The notes beneath the pieces were generated by a model. It was not told the DNA's origin, did not search any database, and worked only from the letters and a program-made list of their open reading frames with translations. A program made the translations under genes and the position numbers. Shown here in pieces: positions 62,100 to 64,000 of a stretch of DNA of 64,000 bases; within the stretch, counting starts at the first letter, position 1, and every line of letters starts with the position of its first letter. Source of the DNA: Saccharomonospora sp. CUA-673 (lineage in GTDB: Bacteria; Actinomycetota; Actinomycetes; Mycobacteriales; Pseudonocardiaceae); NCBI RefSeq assembly GCF_001942305.1, contig NZ_MKKE01000003.1:62001-126000 (forward strand), in the 5' to 3' direction.

Positions 62100-62594
62100 A
62101 TGGCTTCCCGTATCGAGCACCGGGCGACGTTCCCTGCCTCCGTCGCCGACGTCGTCGCCGCCCAGTCCGACGAGGCCGCGTTGCGGGCGCGGCTGGCCGA
62201 GATCGGCGGCCCCGACGCCGCCCTCGAGTCCCACGAGGTGACGGGCGACGGGGTGCGCTACACGCTGCGCCAGGCGGTGCCGGTCGACAAGCTTCCGTCG
62301 GTGGCGCAGAAGTTCGTCTCCGGCGACCTGGTGGTGCGCAGGGAGCACACGGTGTCCGGGACGTCCGGCGACATCCGCGCCGAGGTCCAGGGCGTTCCTG
62401 CGGAGATCACGGCGACCGTGTCGTTCACCGAGAACCCCGGCGACCCCGCCGCCGCCGTGCAGGTCACGCGCGGTGAGGTGACGGTGCGCATCCCGCTCGT
62501 CGGCGGCAAGCTCGAGGGCGTCATCGCCGAGCAGGTCACGACCCTGCTCGAGCGGGAGGCCGAGTTCACGACGTCGTGGCTCACGCGGAGCTGA
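62100..62594 (+). CDS. DUF2505 protein (Rv0481c type)
   Basis: A 164-residue protein with a START-like fold: MASRIEHRATFPASVADVVA, TLRQAVPVDKLPSVAQKFVS and GGKLEGVIAEQVTTLLEREA. The family is uncharacterised; the fold suggests binding of a lipid or other hydrophobic ligand. It is divergent from murB. Its end overlaps the methyltransferase start by 19 bases. Confidence 0.87.
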   Translation: MASRIEHRATFPASVADVVAAQSDEAALRARLAEIGGPDAALESHEVTGDGVRYTLRQAVPVDKLPSVAQKFVSGDLVVRREHTVSGTSGDIRAEVQGVPAEITATVSFTENPGDPAAAVQVTRGEVTVRIPLVGGKLEGVIAEQVTTLLEREAEFTTSWLTRS

Positions 62595-63377
62595 ACCGCG
62601 GCCGTCCCGTCGGTTCGCCGACGCGCGGCACCACGAACCCGAATCGCCTCCGCCGGATCGACCGGTGGCTGGTCGCGACCTGGCCGTACGCCGCGCGCTG
62701 CGCGCCCACGCCGATCCGCTGGTGGTCGATCTCGGCTACGGCGCCTCCCCCGTGACCACCGTCGAGCTGGCCGCGCGGCTGCGCGCGCACGTGCCCGACG
62801 TGCGGGTGCTCGGGCTGGAGCTCGACGAGCAGCGGGTGGCGGCGGGCGCGGCGGTGGCCGCCCCGCCGGTGCTGGACTTCCGCCGCGGCGGGTTCGAGCT
62901 CGCCGGCACCCGGCCGGTGCTGGTGCGCGCGTTCAACGTGCTGCGCCAGTACGCCGAGTCGGACGTCGAACCGTCGTGGCGGGCGATGCTGGAACGTCTC
63001 GCGCCCGGCGGACTGCTCGTCGACGGCACCTGCGACGAGATCGGCCGGATCTGCTCGTGGGTCACCGTCGCGCGCAGCGGACCGGTGTCGCTGACCCTGT
63101 CGTGCCGGCCCGCGACGCTGGACCGGCGTCGACCGTGGCCGAACGGCTGCCGAAGGTGCTCATCCACCGCAACGTGCCCGGTGAGCGCATCCACGCCCTG
63201 CTGACGCGGCTCGACGCGTGCTGGGCGACGGCCGCCCCGCACCGCGCGTTCGGCCCGCGCGCCCGCTGGACCGAGACGGTGCGCCTGCTGGCCGAGTCCG
63301 GCTGGCCCGTGCTGGGCCGCCCGGCCCGCTGGCGTCTGGGCGAGGTCACGGTCCCCTGGACCTCCGTCACCCCGTAA
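62576..63377 (+). CDS. SAM-dependent methyltransferase (two apparent frameshifts)
   Basis: About 267 residues once one base is restored near 62668 and one near 63125. The N-terminus in the first frame, VAHAELNRGRPVGSPTRGTT followed by NPNRLRRIDRW, is typical of this actinobacterial family. The second frame holds LVVDLGYGASPVTTVELAAR (SAM-binding loop) and VLGLELDEQRV. The third holds LPKVLIHRNVPGERIHALLT. Substrate unknown. GTG 62576 lies inside the end of the DUF2505 gene. Confidence 0.8.
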
Positions 63378-63382
63378 CCGCC

Positions 63383-63445
63383 GTGTCAGCAATCCACGCG
63401 GGCGTGTCAGCGTCCTGCGTCGCCGTGTTGGCGTCCCACGACGTC
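63383..63445 (+). repeat. 21-bp tandem array, family B copy 5 (3 units)
   Basis: Units GTGTCAGCAATCCACGCGGG, GTGTCAGCGTCCTGCGTCGC and GTGTTGGCGTCCCACGACGT (each plus C) begin 5 bp after the stop of the methyltransferase gene. The remaining 263 bp up to the DedA gene holds no gene I can support. Confidence 0.85.
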
Positions 63446-63708
63446 CGGTCTCCACCTTTCGTCGGGTCCGGCACCCATCTGACGAGCGACTTTCGGGCCG
63501 AATCGGCGAAACCAACCGTGACGACCACGTTCACCGTGTACTCTCCGTTACGTCATGCATCGGTTGCTCCGGGGGCCGACGATGGAGTCCGTGCGGCGAA
63601 CCGCGACGCCCGGATCGACTCCGTCGACCGGCGAGCCTGCCCATTCCGATCCCACCCGGCTGACGGACACGGCCAGGGTGGTCCTTCGCGAACCCTCCAG
63701 GGACGCAC

Positions 63709-64000
63709 ATGTTCGTGTTTGACGCCCTGAACGACCTCGCCTCGCTGCTGCAGAGCCACCTGAACGACCCGTGGTTGTGGCTGCTGGTGTTCCTGTTCGC
63801 GGGGGTCGACGCGCTGCTGCCGTTCATGCCGAGCGAGGCCACCGTGATCACGCTCGCGGTGCTGCTCGGCCCTGGTGACCTGACGGGGCTGTTGACCCTC
63901 GTCGTCGTGTCCGCGCTCGGCGCGTGGACCGGCGACTGCTGCGGACACTGGTTGGGCCGCACGTTCGGCACCCGCGCCACCGCCCGCCTGCTCCGCAAGG
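63709..64000 (+). CDS. DedA-family membrane protein, N-terminal part (truncated by window edge)
   Basis: The first 97 residues are present: MFVFDALNDLASLLQSHLND, a helix WLWLLVFLFAGVDALLPFMP, the conserved acidic SEATVITLAVLLG stretch and then GAWTGDCCGHWLGRTFGTRA (the G-x-x-x-G-D-x-x-x-Y/H-x-x-G-R region of DedA/SNARE-associated proteins). The family acts in lipid flipping and membrane potential maintenance. The gene continues past the window end. Confidence 0.8.
   Translation, partial: MFVFDALNDLASLLQSHLNDPWLWLLVFLFAGVDALLPFMPSEATVITLAVLLGPGDLTGLLTLVVVSALGAWTGDCCGHWLGRTFGTRATARLLRK

Noticed and set aside
1..64000. tRNA, rRNA or integrase/attachment sites
   Set aside because: No cloverleaf with a GGTTCGA-type arm, rRNA core sequence or recombinase gene was found by eye on either strand; a dedicated tRNA search would settle this.

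Overview
The window is a GC-rich (roughly 70 %) actinobacterial chromosome segment. Gene content and order resemble the Mycobacterium tuberculosis Rv0480-Rv0558 region read in reverse. Additions found outside mycobacteria (Rex, BldC, a BldN/RsbN-type sigma/anti-sigma pair) and the codon usage suggest a member of the Pseudonocardiales (Saccharomonospora/Amycolatopsis-like). That placement is inferred from content, not from a marker gene. I see no rRNA, tRNA, prophage, plasmid module, transposase or CRISPR.

Layout. 1-5 kb: an ATP-grasp ligase fragment coupled to an MFS exporter, two GT4 glycosyltransferases (one MgtA-like) and an inositol-monophosphatase-like enzyme. 5.4-13 kb: the menaquinone genes menD, menB, menE and menA, interrupted by a HigBA toxin-antitoxin pair and a Nudix hydrolase. 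13-16 kb: CysK2-type synthase, AsnC regulator and bldC. 16-24 kb: a cytochrome c maturation operon (ParA-like ATPase, ccsB, resB, ccdA, resA, PGM-like phosphatase, hemL), most junctions being 4-bp stop/start overlaps. 24-32 kb: small membrane proteins, then hemB and the rex-hemA-hemC-hemD unit, headed by a clear Rex operator. 32-37 kb: ArsC/Spx-like and glutaredoxin-like proteins, an acyl-CoA synthetase, then the BldN-type sigma factor with its DUF5667 anti-sigma. 37-50 kb: a HAD phosphatase, an acyltransferase, a GalE2-like SDR, the small ribosomal protein bS22, an excisionase-like HTH protein, proC, a thioesterase, a sugar isomerase, a large Tyr/Asp-repeat membrane protein, Ppx, RegX3/SenX3 and phosphoglycerate mutase. 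51-55 kb: an ABC exporter co-transcribed with its own histidine kinase and response regulator. 55-64 kb: mshA (mycothiol), a TerC transporter behind a manganese riboswitch and followed by a 32-residue membrane peptide, an L,D-transpeptidase, murB, DUF2505, a methyltransferase and the start of a DedA protein.

Together the genes serve respiration (menaquinone, haem, cytochrome c, Rex redox control), thiol redox (MshA, glutaredoxin, CysK2), envelope synthesis (MurB, L,D-transpeptidase, mannosyltransferases, PlsC) and phosphate or development signalling (RegX3/SenX3, BldC, BldN-like).

Two features go beyond ordinary annotation. First, the intergenic spaces hold three families of short repeats: (A) 53-bp or about 110-bp imperfect palindromes with GCTCCC...GGGAGC ends, seven copies; (B) arrays of a 21-bp unit built on GTGTCAGCA, five copies, one inside ccsB; (C) arrays of a different 21-bp unit, two copies. 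Second, twelve genes carry at least one apparent frameshift (17 in total), and every one has the sense of a single missing base. This points to deletion-type sequence errors rather than real gene decay, so I annotate those loci as intact genes with a noted frameshift.
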